NCBI RefSeq assembly: GCF_050873445.1
Contig: NZ_JBNMIU010000039.1
Span: forward strand, 1-23,764
Length of the DNA stretch: 23,764 nucleotides
Reading direction: 5' to 3'
Origin: Acidaminococcus sp050873445
Lineage (GTDB): Bacteria > Bacillota > Negativicutes > Acidaminococcales > Acidaminococcaceae
The notes under the pieces were generated by a model. That model saw nothing but the letters and a program-made list of their open reading frames with translations, did not search any database and had not been told where the DNA came from. The translations under genes were made by a program, and so were the position numbers. Below are positions 22,933-23,764 of this stretch, in pieces (within the stretch, counting starts at the first letter, position 1; the number at the start of each line of letters is the position of its first letter).

Positions 22933-23764
22933 ATGTTGGAACGTGCAATCTGGGAGGTGGAACGGCCGGACAGAATCTTTTCCTACTTCCGGCTGGAGGC
23001 ACCGGTGCTGGCTGTGGTCACTGTCACCGGCATCCTCTATAATATCGGCATGGGGGCCGGCCCCTATTTCGAGGGCCAGCTGGCTCAGTGCCTGTATGAC
23101 ATCTACCAGGGCAGGGTACCCGTTGCGGCCATGGCCCGGCTGGCCGCCCTGTACGTATTTGTGATCCTGCTGGTACAGACGGCCCGGGCGGGCAAGCGCT
23201 ACAGCACCCGGTTCTTTGCCAACGAGGTGAGCCGCACCCTGCGCCATACGCTGTACCACAGTCTGGTACATCTGGACGCCAGGGCCCTGGGCGAGGAGAA
23301 CATGGGCAGCCTGATGACCAAGGCCATGGGGGATGTGGATGCCTGCGCCGAAGGGATGCGGAAATTCACCACGGAAGTATTCGACACGGGCGTGGTGATG
23401 GTGGTGTACCTGGTGCTGCTCATGGCCTATGACTGGAAGCTGACCCTGCTGGCCTGCAGCTTTACGCCTCTGGCCTACTGGATCGCCAACCGGCTGAAAA
23501 AGCAGGTAGCCGAGGCCAACGGCATTTACAAGGCCACGGAAGCCCGACTGAACACCCTGACCCTGGACCGGGTGAGCCACGCCATGACCTACCGGATCTA
23601 CGGGGAGGAAACCTGCCGGGACGGGGCCTATGAGGATCAGCTCACCGCCTACGAAAAGGCCAGTGCCAGGGCCAACCTGTTTGAGGGCAGCATGCAGCCC
23701 CTGTATGATGCCATTGCCATGGCCGGCACGGCGGTGGTCTTCATCCTGGGCGCCCGGAACGTAC
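22933..23764 (+). CDS. ABC exporter, transmembrane domain (3' end outside the window)
   Basis: The frame is open from ATG at 22933 to the window edge, 277 codons without a stop. The product starts MLERAIWEVERPDRIF. It has hydrophobic segments at about 24-45, 70-90, 155-175 and 178-195, with another beginning near 262, and the exporter-type cytoplasmic block RHTLYHSLVHLDARALGEENMGSL (read in part), with the GxxxS/DV pattern MGSLMTKAMGDVD. These are features of type I ABC exporters (ABC_membrane domain), which pump lipids, peptides or drugs outward. The ATPase domain should follow beyond the window. AAAGGGG lies at 22916-22922. The substrate is unknown. Confidence 0.85.
   Translation, partial: MLERAIWEVERPDRIFSYFRLEAPVLAVVTVTGILYNIGMGAGPYFEGQLAQCLYDIYQGRVPVAAMARLAALYVFVILLVQTARAGKRYSTRFFANEVSRTLRHTLYHSLVHLDARALGEENMGSLMTKAMGDVDACAEGMRKFTTEVFDTGVVMVVYLVLLMAYDWKLTLLACSFTPLAYWIANRLKKQVAEANGIYKATEARLNTLTLDRVSHAMTYRIYGEETCRDGAYEDQLTAYEKASARANLFEGSMQPLYDAIAMAGTAVVFILGARNV

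Overview
The window looks like a chromosomal segment of a diderm Firmicute (class Negativicutes; an Acidaminococcus-like genome is my best guess from recall, not from a search). The backbone is GC-rich with Firmicute-type ribosome binding sites. It also encodes a trimeric autotransporter, which needs an outer membrane, joined to an S-layer homology (SLH) domain, the module Negativicutes use to tether that membrane to peptidoglycan.

Layout: 1-317 is the end of a tRNA array (Phe-Gly-Cys-Leu), followed by terminator-like hairpins. 484-3375 holds two nucleobase genes, the uracil permease uraA and the GMP synthase guaA, closed by a strong terminator. 3444-8947 is a mosaic accessory region. It has a truncated TnpV transposon protein and a PhzF-like gene in AT-rich DNA just after guaA. 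Two copies of a nested palindromic repeat flank a small secreted protein. A small unknown gene comes next, then an AT-rich module of a LysR regulator divergent from a flavodoxin and a short-chain dehydrogenase. A ten-base echo of the guaA 3' end at 4973-4982 suggests a decayed island in guaA.

9096-14150 returns to GC-rich DNA: a RibD-C/DHFR-like reductase, an O6-alkylguanine-DNA alkyltransferase (ogt), and a compact four-gene operon. The operon encodes a split-barrel flavoprotein fused to a 2x[4Fe-4S] ferredoxin domain, a permease-substrate-binding protein fusion of the OpuB/OpuC type, its ATPase, and an Rrf2 regulator.

14193-19609 is the centrepiece: a ~1,750-residue trimeric autotransporter adhesin. 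Its extended signal peptide (start at 14318) is out of frame with the rest of the protein because of a run of eight G at 14429-14436. Seven or ten G would restore one continuous reading frame with a clean signal peptide, so this looks like a phase-variable contingency locus captured in the OFF state (or a homopolymer sequencing error). The protein has a head of 27-residue repeats with two nearly identical neighbours. Beyond its beta-barrel anchor it continues into a coiled coil and a single SLH domain predicted to lie in the periplasm.

19616-23764 holds a multi-spanning membrane protein with an octamer repeat in its leader, a large three-tier hairpin, an M20 metallopeptidase, an NAD(P)H:FMN-reductase-like flavoprotein, and the first part of an ABC exporter that runs off the window.

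All family assignments come from reading motifs by eye; no database search was run.
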